Source: Thysanoteuthis rhombus
Lineage: Eukaryota; Mollusca; Cephalopoda; Oegopsida; Thysanoteuthidae
Direction: 5' to 3'
Assembly: GCA_963457665.1 (NCBI GenBank)
Contig: OY735202.1
Span: 53,651,351 to 53,715,350, forward strand
DNA length: 64,000 bases
Shown: positions 10,201-22,515 of the stretch, piece after piece
Position numbering within the stretch: the stretch's first letter is position 1
How the letters are laid out: each line of letters starts with the position of its first letter
The notes under the pieces: generated by a model
The model's input: only the letters and a program-made list of their open reading frames with translations
The model's database searches: none
What the model was told of the DNA's origin: nothing
Program-made: the position numbers and the translations under genes

Positions 10201-13200
10201 ATTTAATAACATTTTTCTGTGAATCTTTTTATATAACCTCAAATATTTTTCATTTTTTCTTTTCATTTTCTCAACTTTCCTTTCTCTTTTCTCACTTTCT
10301 TTATTACAAATTTCAGCATACATCTTTTCTCTCACTAAATCCTAAATCTTTTTTTCTTCATCTTCTATTACTTTTTCACTCATATATTGTCAGTGAAAAA
10401 TAGGTCAAGTGGAAGAGAAATATAACTTGCTTCACAAATTTTACAGTGTTATTCATGGATTAAAAATACTGGATCATGTAGTCACAGAAAAGCCACCTAG
10501 AAGATACTTTAAATTCTCTACTTCCGATGAAAATACACCGAAAAGCAACTGATTACTTCATGTTTGATGATTAGAAATTGTAGCCAGGAAGTGTCAAACA
10601 AAATTTGCCGGTAGACTTTTAACCTTGAAATAATTACATTTCCTCAAATATTCAAAGTTTAAAATCCTTGTAAACTATGCTGATTCCGGAGAAGGCTAAC
10701 AAGTACTACACACAGTACTTCATAGTTGTACACAGTACTCTGCACATCTTGCTAAAAGAAATTGGAACAGTTCAAGACACGAGCATTCCATTCTGAGATA
10801 TTTCACAAACCTAATTGATCCTTTGTCTCCTCTGATGAGAACAAAATAGAACTATGGTAATAAAATGACCTTTTACGAAAAAGTAAATGTCAAGTAGTGA
10901 TGTTGCCTACAACGCCATTTGAGTTGACTAGCAATAAAGTCAAATGCAGATCATCTCACATTCCGATATAAACCTTTTCAATTCAATGCAGTTTCAAGCT
11001 TGAAGTTAGATAAACAATCATATTTTTGGATAAGGAATAAAGTTGGAACAGTAAAAATAAAAAATACTTGTGTTGATGAATAGGCAAATTTTTGAATTTA
11101 CAGATGTATATTTTTATCCTTGTAATCATGGCTAACTAAACGGCTTTTTTAAGACGATGTCAATCAGATGCGGCCACGATAGTTTCATTTGAAGCTGTAT
11201 TTTGAATAACAGGAACAGATATTATATATTTCTAAAATCAATATTTGAAAAAATGTCACAATATTTATTTTTTCTATGACTTTATAAATATTTTAGTCAA
11301 AACTAATAAGGCATATTTGCAATTTTAAGCGAGATAAAAATATATTTAAAAACTAACTTAAAGAAAGTAACAAAATATATTTCATGTAAAAATGTAAGCC
11401 AGGAGTGGATTCAAGCATTGATGCTCTTAAGTAAGAAACAGCTGTCCAACAGGTTTATTAAGTAACTGAACATTTTCTGCTTCAGCAATTCAAAGTGCCA
11501 TGTCACCCTTACTGTTCAGAAATTCCTCTTATGCAATGAGAATCCAATTTCATACGTAAAGTGTTCATAAAAAAACATGAGTAATCAATTTTTCAAAAAT
11601 TGATTAGACTTGCTATTCCTGGTAGGCTTGTTATAGCCAGTATAAATTTACAAAAGATTATTATCAAAATCAAGTAAATAATCAACAAAAGTCTAAATAA
11701 ATGATAGAGTAGCCGCCTGTTTAACTGTTTTGACATTACGCAGTACATAGCCAAAATATACTGCAAAGTAATTCATATTTATAATGTTACAATTTACCAG
11801 CCATTGCTTTTAGCAAAATCAAGCCAAAAGTTCACACTGGGCAGGAAGAAAAGGTAAAGGTAGCTATAGAGGATTTGTAACCATTTTATAGAATAAAAGA
11901 AATGATTGGAAACAAGACAACTTAAAGTACGAAAGACAAAGTTAGACAAGCTGAAAGAAATGAACTGCTTGTCACACTCATTGGACAAGTATAACAAAAC
12001 CCAAGTTGGGAAATGTTGATCAAAGATCTTGACATGGAATAATCTTAAGTAGAAATGAACAGATAAAGATGACCTATGACCTACTCTTCATACATGCAAA
12101 CTTCAAGATTTCTAAAGACTCAAGCTATATGATAATAAGCTATATAAATTTAAAACATATTATCGCTGTTTGGGAATTTAAAAGAAATAGGGGGGTTATT
12201 TATAAGAACACAATCAAATGTTGAAAGTCCTCAATGGAACAATCAAAAAATCTAATAGGAATGCCTCCAACTTTCAATCAACATAAGGGACCTCATTATG
12301 GTGTAATGGTTAGTGAGCTAGTCAGGCTGATCATGACTATTGAATACTGAATTGCATCTCTTTAATCAACAAAGCTCAAAACTGACACACTGTGGAAGGA
12401 ATAGTTTCTCCAAAAGATGACATACATTATGATCATGAAGAGAGAGAGAAAATACGAAAATTTTAAAGCTAAATACAAAAGAAATGACCAGATAGAGTTG
12501 CAGATGCTTCAGCTTCAAAAGATCTGACAAATTTTCAAAAGGGCAACTCAAAAGGAAATATCCTAAAAATACTCTAAAATTGGACAGAAAAGCATCCATT
12601 TATTCATGGTAGTCACATTCTAAACCATACATTGATACAATCCAATTGACAAAGTATTGCATAACTCTGCTAGAATGTTTCTGGTTGGTGGTAATCATGT
12701 TTCAACTCTAAATTTCTGGGTCATAATCAGATGAAGATACTATACAGAGCACTCACACACACATATTTGTATGAGTGCACACACTCACACTTCTTGTTTG
12801 CCATAAAATGCAAACCTATGTGTCTTGAGTGACTCAGAAATAATTCTGAAAAATAAACGGAACTCTGAAAACATATTAACTAAAAAAACAAGAAGAATTT
12901 CAATTAGAAATATAATAAAAACATTTCAGATGTTCAGCATTGTTAGAATACCATATTTATGATGGGATTTATTATTTATGAGCATATTTGGATGATAGGC
13001 AAAATATTTCAATCTTTGTCTTTGTATGCCCTCCCTTGTTTCTAACTCCATACTTATCTCCCTATTCTTGCTTGTGATGACAATCCAACCAGAATCCAGA
13101 ATATGGAGGAAAACATCAATAAACAGTATAAGATACACATTCATGAAAAATCTGAGTACCACTTAATAATATATAAAACAGAAGGGGAACCATGGATAAT

Positions 13201-13600
13201 GGGGACAACTAGAGGGGAAACCATAAATTATATCTGAAAAAGCAATTTTAATTGACATGCTTGTGAATGCTGATGATGTAATTTTTTTGTGCAATTCCAG
13301 TGTTCTTATATCAAGTCAATATTGTAATATATTACCTAAGTGGGAATGACAAAGCAAGTTATAGAGATCCATGAAAGCATCTTATAAATACTGAAAATTC
13401 TATTGAAATCAGATCATTACTTAAATTCCTGTGGAAATTTCAAATCTGAGTGTGTTTTCGCCGAAAACTTACAAATGCAAATTATTATGTTACACCAATA
13501 TGTTCAGTTTAATATTCTTTACACAAATAATCTTTATATAGATTTTTCTATGATTTTTCTTCCTTAGTAATGATACAAAGATTATTGCATTAAAATTTAA
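10201..13600. other. Intronic stretch without recognisable features
   Basis: AT-rich and CpG-poor, with only short chance ORFs. A minor palindrome of about 11-bp arms sits near 11582-11605, and a short degenerate CA run at 12752-12790. A tRNA A-box-like string at 12308-12330 has no B box. Confidence 0.6.
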
Positions 13601-14248
13601 AATGTTACATATAACTTTTCATGTGCAAATACAGAACTCCAAAATACACCACAGGAAAGCTGGGAGAATGTTGTTTACAATAATATATATGTATATGTAT
13701 GTCTTCATCAAGATTTAAATCCATTATCTATAGACAGTCAACTTTAAGATACCCATATACTTTCCTCGTAAAATGCCTGATACATAGTTCCATTTATTTG
13801 GCTGTAACTTCTAATGTACAACCGATGCAACTTGACAAGATACACTGTTAGAAAGCTAATGAAATTCCCTTTCGAAAAAAAAATATACATGTGGATAATT
13901 GAATCCACAATCTATAGACAGTGGACTTCAAAATATCCATATATTTCCTTGTAAAATGCTAAATACCTACTTCCAAGTTCTTAGCAGTAACTTTTTATGT
14001 GCTGCAGATGCAAATTGACAAGATACATTGTTTAAAAGCTGATGTAATTCCCTAACTAACAATATATATTTGCATATCTCTATCAAAAATTAAATCCACA
14101 ATCTACAGACAGTGCACTCTAAAATACACATATACTTCAGTTTTCTTACTTAGTTCCAAGTTTCCTGCTGTAAGATTTTGTGAGTAACGGGTACAGACTG
14201 ACAAGAAACACTGTTAGAAAGCTGATAAAATCCTCTTTGCCAACCTTA
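13600..14248 (+). repeat. ~185-bp tandem repeat, three units plus a partial
   Basis: Units begin near 13709, 13894 and 14084. Each has the block order TTAAATCCA-ATCTA.AGACAGT, then CATATACTT, then a CTGTAACTT-like block, then TTGACAAGATACACTGTTAGAAAGCTGAT and finally an AATATATAT-rich end. A partial unit precedes at 13600. The same blocks recur twice in diverged form at 18170-18430. Confidence 0.75.
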
Positions 14249-15923
14249 AACTATTGTTAGTGACATCTTTCTTTGGAATTTTCAAAAACAAATTTGATGA
14301 ATACATGCCTGTTCATCATGTACAACACAACTATCCTATCCAGTTGCCAACTTTGAGAGGCTGATGTTCATGAAAAGGAATAGAGGACCAAGCCAGAATA
14401 AATGCATTAGATTTCTTTTTTTATTCATTTAATACTTTTAAAAACTGTATGCTGAATGTTAACTTATGTTTAATCTCATTTGTTCATTTAATTATTTAGG
14501 TACACCTTGATCATCATCTTAGCCTGCAGTATGTTTTTGAAAAGTTCTATGTCTAAGCTACAACATATCAGAATTTCAGCTAGACTTGTTTTAGAGGATT
14601 TCAGAGCCAAAATAAATAAAACCAAAGCTAAATTTGTTTAATAAGAATTATTGTTTATCGTAAGCTTCTGCTAAATTTTTGGCTGTTCAGCAGTTTATTG
14701 TTATCAGAGTTAGCTTTTTCAGTTAGTGAATTAGCAGTTATAGGAGCTAACTTTTCAGTCAGCTGTGCCCACCACTGTTTAATATTTAGATACAAAATCA
14801 TCTATTCAAGATTAAATATCTTTGTTAGTTCAGTGAGAGCAATTTAAATATACAAGTTTGAACAACTCAAGAAAACGTATGAATAGATATTCTTGGGTAT
14901 CATTTAAGACTCATGTGAAACCTCAACCATCTCTAACCAGTGTAATTATATGTTAACATTTTTGTGGACACAGTAGATACAACTTGATAAAAACAGAATG
15001 AATGAGGATAATAATCAAAAGGTAAGGAGAGACCTGTGAACTTATTTTAACAGTTCATCACAAAAAACCCCTCATTTTTTACTCTTTTCCTTCAATCAAA
15101 AGAATATCTTTCTTCATGTTTAATTCAATGAAAAAGCAATCAATAAAGATGATGAAAAAAAATGTCCAACTGAAATACAAATAAATTATTATGATCGACT
15201 GCAAACACAGCCAGTAACTTTTTAGATGAGGTGAAATTACTGTGTATGTGCACTAAGAGAAATAAATGAAATAAATAAAACTTCCAACTACATTCATAAA
15301 AACATTTGAGGGTTGAAAAGAATTAGACAAATACATTTAGATATAGATGCTATGAAAAAATGTTGCTGAAATAATCAATGCTTAATCCAAGTGGCAAAAA
15401 TAATTTAGTCATTGTTTTTCTAGTGTGATAGTAACAAAGTGTCAGTAAACCCCAATGCATTGATTAATTAATTACAAAATGCACTTTTACTTGTCGAGAG
15501 AATGTGATCTGAATTCATTAGTTTCATTGATAATAGACAGAACGACAACTATGTGAGATGAAATTGAAATACATACACGTCAGGTATCTACCACATTTTC
15601 CTAAACAGTACATCATTTCATGGAAATATCTGCTACAACAGAGGCCAGGAGAACTGATGTAATGAACAAAATAAGCCTCTTTCTATGCCTAAGAAAATTA
15701 CTAGAAACAGATTTTAAAGTGAATCAATAAATTTTAGTTGAAAATGGATTTACATAAAAAATATATATAAAAATAATTAGATAAAATGTCTAACAGCAGC
15801 CAACTTTTTAAAAAAATCGAAGGATCAAACAGAATTGGACAAATGAGTTAATTCGTGAAAAGATTTATACATGAATAAATAAGATTAAAATTATTTAATT
15901 ACAGCTTATGTAAGCATTTAACC

Positions 15924-15935
15924 TTGTGTGTGTGC

Positions 15936-15970
<35 letters not shown>
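15924..15970. repeat. (TG)n microsatellite
   Basis: TG dinucleotides with one GCATATA interruption; the longest run is about 30 bases at 15941-15970. Confidence 0.95.
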
Positions 15971-15971
<1 letters not shown>

Positions 15972-16553
15972 ATTCATGTAAAGATATATTACATATAAAC
16001 CTGGTTCTTATCAAACAATTTTAAAACAAATGATTAAGTAAATCAGAAAAAGTAGGCTCAGGTGTAATCGGTATTTGATTAATAAAGAAGAGGTGTGGTT
16101 GATTTTTTAATATTTTGAAGTTTTTTCAAAACATCCTCATAACATTATGACTGAAAATCACTAATTTCTTATCTAAAGAAATACAAATAAATAAGTAAAT
16201 AAATATTGCCACCTCTGCCTAAAAATGAATCACCCTAACCCTAGTTGCTTCATTTTTGTCACTCTTTATACACTTTATACTACTTTCCACAAACCCCTAA
16301 ATGTCATAATGTTACATCATGGCAGTGGAAATGTGTGCATTTCACAATGGATTATTATTGTAAACTGAGCACCGCTCTAGAAATAAGTGAAAAAGGATGA
16401 ATTTCAAAAAATGAAAAGCACATTCTTAGAAGGTGGTTAGGGGAGTACACGTGTATCTTTTCAATGATCTATGCCAATAGATGTGACCAGGAACACTGAC
16501 AATGGGAAGAATACCTAGCCACTGTTTTTGTTTGGTCGAGTCAGTGATCATGT

Positions 16554-16583
16554 CTATGGTGATTCAATATTGAATCACTATAG
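16554..16583. repeat. 30-bp near-perfect palindrome
   Basis: The central 20 bases, GTGATTCAATATTGAATCAC, are a perfect palindrome. Five more bases on each side pair with one mismatch. Confidence 0.85.
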
Positions 16584-16807
16584 GCAATTAATCATCAAAG
16601 GATATAACACAAAATGACTACATGATTGGAAGCTGTTTCTTTCAAATGAGAAGAGCAAGCAACACCTAACTGAATTTATATGTAAAGACCTGTTTAATTG
16701 TCTCACATTCTGTATGAATAAATAAAACTAGAACAGCTCAGTCCACATTTGATTTTTCATTCATTTTCAGCTATTGTTTGCATTACTTTAAAGGAATCAT
16801 AGAAAAA

Positions 16808-17060
16808 GAAGTCTGTACAATCACTCAACAGAAACTGTCATGTGATCAATGTCTTTTGGCAGCATGCTGTGTCAAGGATGATCAATTAAAAATTAGATTA
16901 AGGGGTGATTAATGAATAAGTTACTTCTTTGCTTTTTAAGATGAACTGAAAGTAAGGATCAAGGTCAGCAATATAGTTACATCATAAATAGAATCCCCAC
17001 TCTAAAACAATTTTTTTTCCTTTCTAAAACAGACATTTTTCTAAAGGTCTTATTGATTGG
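16808..17060 (+). repeat. Dispersed repeat R1, copy 2
   Basis: Shares with copy 1 GGCAGCATGCTGTGTC, GATCAATTAAAAATT, the AATGAATAAGTTACTTCTTT block and a tail CCCCACTCTAAAAC. It lacks the first block and has an internal deletion. Confidence 0.65.
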
Positions 17061-17239
17061 AATTTCAGAAAAAAAATTTTCATACTTTTTTTCATTTTTA
17101 CAGGTTAAACAAATCATAATATTCATTTTTGTTTAACAGGTTATAATATAAATTAGGTAAATTATACTGAATTTTTGATGCTATTTTCCCTTATATTTCT
17201 GATGCAAGACTTTTCAAAGTTTTAAAGAGTGATTTTTTC

Positions 17240-18130
17240 TCCTTTTCCCTCATTTTTGACTACAAAAAAAGAAAACAAAATTTCCCCATAATTTTGAACT
17301 GTAAAAAAGAAAAAAATTGAAAAACCAATTTTGACCAATAAAAAGAAAAAATTATTCCCCTTACATTTAACTCATAAAAGGAAAAATGTTTTCCCCACTT
17401 CTGAACCCCAAAAGAAGAAAAGGTTTCCCCTCAATTTTCACCCTTCAAGGGAGAGAAAAACTTCCCCTTATGTTTGAACCCTAAAAATGAAAAATGTTTC
17501 TGCTCACTTTTGACTCCTAATAAGCAAAAAAAATTTTCTCACACTTTTGACCCTAAAAAAAACAAAAACTAAATCTCCCAATTTCGACTCCAAGAAGGGA
17601 AAAAGGTTTTCCCCCAATTCTGACCCTAAAAAGGAAAAAATATATTCCACTCACATTTGATCACAAAAAAAAAGAAAAATGATTCCCCTCACTTTTTAAC
17701 CCCTAAAACAAAAGTACACCCCCTCACTTTCTAACATCCAAGAAAGAGGAAAAAAATTGTCCCAATTTTCGTTCCTTAGAAAAGAAAAGAAAATTTTCCC
17801 CCAATTTTGAACCCTGAAAAGGGGAAAAAAATGACTCTCCTCACTTTTAACCCCCCAAAGATGGAAAAAGAATTTCCACTCACTGTTAAACACTAAAAAA
17901 AAGAAAAAATTCTCCTCAATTTTGAGCCCTAAAAACAAAAAAATTTTTCCATCAATTCAAGAAAAAATTTTCAATTTTGAACTCTAAAAAGGAAAAAAAT
18001 TTTCCATCAACTTTAACCCCCCAAAGATTCCCCTTATTTTTAAAAAGAAAGTTTCCCTGGAATTTTTGACCACTGAAAAAGGAAAAAGAAGAATTTGTTC
18101 TCACTTTTGACCCCGAGAAAGGATAAAATG
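17240..18130 (+). repeat. Minisatellite with strand-asymmetric CCCC..TTTTGA..CCCTAAAAAGGAAAAA units
   Basis: About 0.9 kb of imperfect ~35-60 bp units, each with TTTCCCC or CCCCTCA, AATTTTGA or ACTTTTGA, CCCTAAAAA and GGAAAAAA. Some two dozen units can be followed by eye. A minus-strand ORF at 17696-17938 (Phe/Trp/Glu-rich) is a by-product of the repeat. Confidence 0.85.
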
Positions 18131-18149
18131 AGCAACAAAATCTAAAAAT

Positions 18150-18430
18150 AAATATAGAAATAACCTGAAATATTATCTACATACTTATCTCCACAATTTT
18201 TGCTGTAACTACCATCCTACAAGAGAAACTCTTGCAGGATATACTACTGAAAAGCTGATAAAATTTACATTCTAATGATACCTATAGGTATATATTTTCA
18301 TCAAAAATAAATTAAACAATTCAAAGAAATAGGAGTGTATATTGGAAATTTCCCTGAGAAATCCTATATACCTAGCTTCAGGATTTTCACGGTAACTTTT
18401 CATGCCCAAAAGATATAAATTGTATGAATT
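18150..18430 (+). repeat. Diverged copies of the ~185-bp repeat family
   Basis: Two blocks (CACAATTTTTGCTGTAACT..ACTGAAAAGCTGATAAAA and GCTTCAGGATTTTCACGGTAACTTTTCATG) match the order seen at 13600-14248. Confidence 0.55.
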
Positions 18431-18705
18431 AATTTTATGGTAGTGTATTTCTTAATCCCTCATGTCTTAAAACCCTGATTTAGCCTTTTAAAGTACTCAG
18501 ATATATCACTTGTAAGACGAGATATGAAATTCAGGATTTCTTTGGAGACCGCCATTTTGTTTTCAGCAAATGAAGTAGATTTCCTAAAAATTTTCCTTGG
18601 GAGCATTTTTTTTCTAAAAGAGGATATCCTTAGGAACATTTTAGTAAACTATTTAAAGAGTCCTGGAAATGGTGGTTGCACAGGCAGTCCTGTTTGACAC
18701 CTGGA

Positions 18706-19125
18706 CTATTTAACCGAATAGTATATCACTCCTGGAAAATTGTCATCATCAACAACAATCCATCTAGTTTTTGCGTTTTGTCTCTCCAGTGAGTTTTTCA
18801 TTTTGATTTCTCCTTTAGGGATGATTGTCTTGCTGTGGTATGGCTGGGGTTGAATGTGGGTATGATTGAGGTGTTTGATTTTGTGGGGCACATTGGTTTT
18901 CAAAATGACATTAAACCACTGCACCAATGTTGATCATGGCTCATATTTGACATCCTCCAAGTATGATATCAGTGATTCTTGATTCCAGTGTAGTGTAAAT
19001 GCCTTTGACAGCAGTGGCAACAATGGTGGCCAACATGGAGATATCCTTATTGCTATTGCTCATGCATACATGATGAAAATGTCTCTTTTTGCAACAAGTA
19101 TTACAAAATTTCCCTTGGGCTCAAC
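18706..19125 (-). pseudogene. Ty3/gypsy gag-protease fragment (minus strand)
   Basis: Read on the minus strand from about 19125, it gives a degenerate zinc-knuckle segment (KKRHFHHVC). Next is a protease N-terminal stretch TTLESRITDIILGG followed by AMINIGA, where active proteases have Asp-Thr/Ser-Gly. It ends in the open frame 18706-18927 with IIPKGEIKMKN and KTRWIVVDDDNFPGVI, a typical gypsy protease C-terminal region. The catalytic Asp is lost and stops interrupt the frame. The gag part probably extends to about 19550 but is too decayed to delimit. It faces away from the reverse transcriptase fragment to its right. Confidence 0.65.
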
Positions 19126-19599
19126 AGTTTAGGCCAAGATCACATTTTTTTGTCTTTACAGAACCAACTTCAGAACATCACTGAAACTCTTCTTTCAGTT
19201 GATTATGTATGGAGTATCTGCCCTCTTTATAATTCTAAACTTGTTGACGTATGTCCTGATTGTCAGGGTCTGAATCAGGATAAGATTCATGTATATGTAA
19301 TTCATTTAAGCAAGCTCTTGATGAAGTGGCTTCTCTGTTGTCATCTTGATGGCTTCTTCAGTGGCTTCAAATTTGCATCCTTGAACAATTAGGGAATCAA
19401 GCTCATGTTCATTTTTGAGACAATTTTTTCAAATGCCTTTGATCAAAGTACCAATGACAATTGAACCCTGAACAAGAATTCTGTCTCCTTTGTACGTAAA
19501 CCAAGGTCTAGTGGAGCAAGTGGAGGTAAGAATCAGCCAAGGCGAGAGAAATTGCAGTCAACATTTTCAAATAGGTGTACATGTACATATTCTGAAATG

Positions 19600-19715
19600 C
19601 AGGTAAACCGGATCATCATCAGGAACGATCCATATTATTTTTTGTGTTTTGTCTCTCAAGGGGGTTTTCATTTTGAATTCTCCTTTAGGGATGATTATCT
19701 CATATCTTGTGACCT
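19600..19715 (-). pseudogene. Second gypsy protease fragment (minus strand)
   Basis: Minus-strand text EIIIPKGEFKMKTPL..TQKIIWIVPDDD is the counterpart of IIPKGEIKMKN..KTRWIVVDDD at 18706-18927, and the DNA is clearly alike. This is a second, shorter copy of the same domain about 0.85 kb away in the same orientation. Confidence 0.65.
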
Positions 19716-19779
19716 TTCTGAATCACTCAGAATCATCACGTTCAACTCATCCAATAGAGACACAAATGAACGTACCATC

Positions 19780-21182
19780 AACTCTGTAGAGACTGAAACA
19801 AGCAAGAATGATGAATTTATCAAAGTTTTAAGATCAGTCAAGCCTTCCATTGCAAATATCATTGCACGACATCCATTAGTATTTCAAGAACTAAACCCAT
19901 CCAACTCCATATAAAGCCTGACGTATCACCAGTCATACAGTCACCTAGGCCGATTCCATACCACCTAAGAAACACATTCAATAATGTCATTCTCAAAATG
20001 GAAGCAAGTGGTGTCAGTGAGCCACATGATAGGCCCATATCATTGCTATTTAACCCAAAGTTGGTGCCAAAAACCGATGGTTCTATGCAAGTTACAGTTA
20101 ATCTGAGGAATTCAGATATGGCTTTAAAAAAACACTTATTTTCCAATCCTATGCATCAATGACATTATGTCCAGATTTACGGGAAAATCCATGTTCAATA
20201 AATTAGACTTGAAAACAGCATTCCATCAACTTGAGCTCATAGAAGAATCCAGACCTCTGACTGTGTTTTATGCAGATGATCATTAAATGCATTGCGGAAG
20301 AGTCACCATAGGGACTCTACCAGCATCAGGTGAACTTAATTATTGACTTCACACAACCATGCCAATATTCCAAACTCTGCAATCATACAGAATGACACTA
20401 TCATAGCAGCATCTTATGACAAAACACAATATTGCATTAGAATTTGTTGAAACAGCTCTTAAAAAAAGCAGGATTAACTGTCATTATCAATAAATGCATC
20501 CTCAGACAAAAAGAAACCCTCTTCTGGGGATTCATAGTCAACCAGCAAGGAATCAAACTTGATCCAGCTAAAGCACAAGAAGTGGGGAGACCTACATCCA
20601 AAGATGAATGGCAATCCTTCCTTTGCATGATTCAATCAAACGATATCTTCATTCCTGATCTTGCTGCTGCCACAGGAAATTTTCATAAACAAATTTAACA
20701 AAATACTAGGTTTGAATGAAAAGAATGAAGAGAGTTCTATTGCATAAAAGTCATTCACAGCTAATATACTTCAAAGACAGTGCTACACCAATAAAAACAC
20801 CTTCATATTTGATGACACCCATTACACTGGATACCGTGCAATCCTTGCCCAAATCTGTTGCCCTTGCATCATGATCTACAAGTGTTACCAAAAAAAAACT
20901 TATTCTCAGCTCAACCTAGAAACAACGACTTTTGATTTTGATCTCCATCAGTTCTGTCTTGTAGGCGGATTACAAGTTGTCATCATCACTAATCAACAAC
21001 TATTTGAATCTAAAAGAAGACTATCTGCTAGAATAGAAAGAATCTTTTTGTATCACCAAGGTATTGATCACTGTGTCATATGGAAAAAGACCAAAGATAA
21101 TCTTGCCAATTTCATTAGTCATCATGCAATCCCGCTCAAGAAACTACAATGCATTACAGAAGTTGCAGAACACCAAAAATGA
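19780..21182 (+). pseudogene. Ty3/gypsy reverse transcriptase - RNase H fragment (plus strand)
   Basis: Successive frames encode SIANIIARHPLVFQELNPSN, IPYHLRNTFNNVILKMEASG, LVPKTDGSMQVTVNLRN (fingers), FNKLDLKTAFHQLEL (catalytic Asp motif), then a degenerate active-site box reading QNDTIIAAS where DD is expected, LFWGFIVNQQGIKLDPAKAQ, FLCMIQSNDIFIPDL, and RNase H segments up to VIWKKTKDNLANFISHHA. This is pol of a K02A2.6-like gypsy element. At least four frame changes or stops (19911, 20159, 20284, 20696) and the lost catalytic Asp show it is dead. No LTRs were found around it, and no integrase follows. Confidence 0.85.
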
Positions 21183-21199
21183 CTGTTCTATGATATGAA

Positions 21200-22515
21200 G
21201 ACAGACTCAGAATAGAACTAATTTTTTTCATGTTGTTTCTTAACATTGCTCTTGTTAATAGAAGTAGAATTTACTGTTACTCCTGAGTAGTTCCAGTAAG
21301 AAAGGGATCTTGATATCAGAAATATCTAGTATTTTTGACTGTGTCCTCTGTTTGTTCTTTTTTGTAGCATTGGTTTACTCTGTTTGCATATTAAGATATG
21401 CAAACAGAGTAAGTCAGTGAGTATCTATGTCCATTTCTACCATGCTGTGTCTTATTTTGTAAATGTGTGTCAGGCCACTTCTGTATTGTAGAGTGGGAAG
21501 CTGTAATATTCTGAGTCTGTCTTTGTACAGCAGGTCTCTTAGTTGTGATACCAGTTTAGTAGCTTTTCTCTGTAGCCACTCTAAGATTTCTTAGTATTTT
21601 TTGGTGTATAGAGACCAGATATTGTTTGCATATTCTACATGTGATCTGACCATGATTTTGTGGAGTAATTTCAATATAATGGTGTCCATGTGTTTGAATG
21701 TGCTTCAGATATACCAAGCATCTGATTTGATTTATTGAATATGTTTATTGAAGTTTAGTTGTTCGTCTATCACCTCTAGATCCTTTACTTCAGTTACTTG
21801 TATCAAGTTGTGAAATGTGTAGTTATATGATTTACAATTGTTTCCAGATATTGTATTAGTTAATTTTGGTATAGTATATTGATGTTTTTTGTTGTTTGAT
21901 CTTAAATGTAATGTGGCATTTATATTGAAGCTCATTTGCATCCTCTCTGACCATTGTGCAATCATTTTAATGTCATTTTGGATTGAATCTCTGCTATTTA
22001 GATTGTTGAATGCTGCATCAGTTTTAGAGGGTAGCTGAACAGTCATACACAAACAAAGACACATAGTTTTGTAACATGCTAGATAGGTCACTGACAGAGA
22101 TCATGAAAAGAAACGGTCCTAAAACCAATCCTTGAACTACTTCTGTTGTTACAATAATTACTTGTGATGAGTAACATCCAATCTTGAATAATCGTTTTCT
22201 ATTGCAAAGGAAATTTTCTATCTATTTTAGAACACTACCTTGGATGCTATAACATTGTAGTTGAAGGATAAGCCTATGGTGTGGGACTTTGTCAGATACT
22301 TTTCCCAGATTTATATAGATAACAACCACTGGTATATAGTGTGATAGTGCTTCACTCTATATGCTGAGTGCCTCTAATGAATTTGTGACAGTAGATCATT
22401 TCTTAGTGAAGCCATGCTGTTTTTTGTCATAAATTTTGTTGTCTGAATGGTTTTTAGTTCAGATATAGTGTTCCAGTATTTTGCAGATAATTAATGTTAA
22501 TCTGATTGGACGATT
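21200..22515 (-). pseudogene. CR1-like non-LTR retrotransposon, reverse transcriptase relic
   Basis: On the minus strand from about 22350 it reads INLGKVSDKVPHHRLILQLQ, IQGSVLK.IENFLCNRKRLFK, VVQGLVLGPFLFMISVSDLSSM, then the open frame 21732-22091 (IQNDIKMIAQWSERMQMSFN, HLRSNNKKHQYTIPKL, VTEVKDLEVIDEQLNFNKHIQ), followed by HMDTIILKLLHKIMVRSHVE. These are the F/YSKAFDKVPH, P-QGSVLGP and later thumb motifs of CR1/Rex1-like LINEs. The catalytic YADD box is not recognisable and stops are frequent. A perfect palindrome at 21375-21412 interrupts its 3' part. Confidence 0.8.
21375..21412. repeat. Perfect 17-bp inverted repeat with 4-base loop
   Basis: TTACTCTGTTTGCATAT (21375-21391), loop TAAG, then the exact complement (21396-21412). 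It lies inside the CR1-like relic. Confidence 0.95.

Noticed and set aside
12300-12360. tRNA A-box-like string GGTGTAATGGTTAGTGAGC
   Set aside because: No B box or cloverleaf partner follows on the same strand.
17696-17938. Phe/Trp/Glu-rich 80-codon ORF
   Set aside because: Product of the minisatellite unit, not a protein gene.
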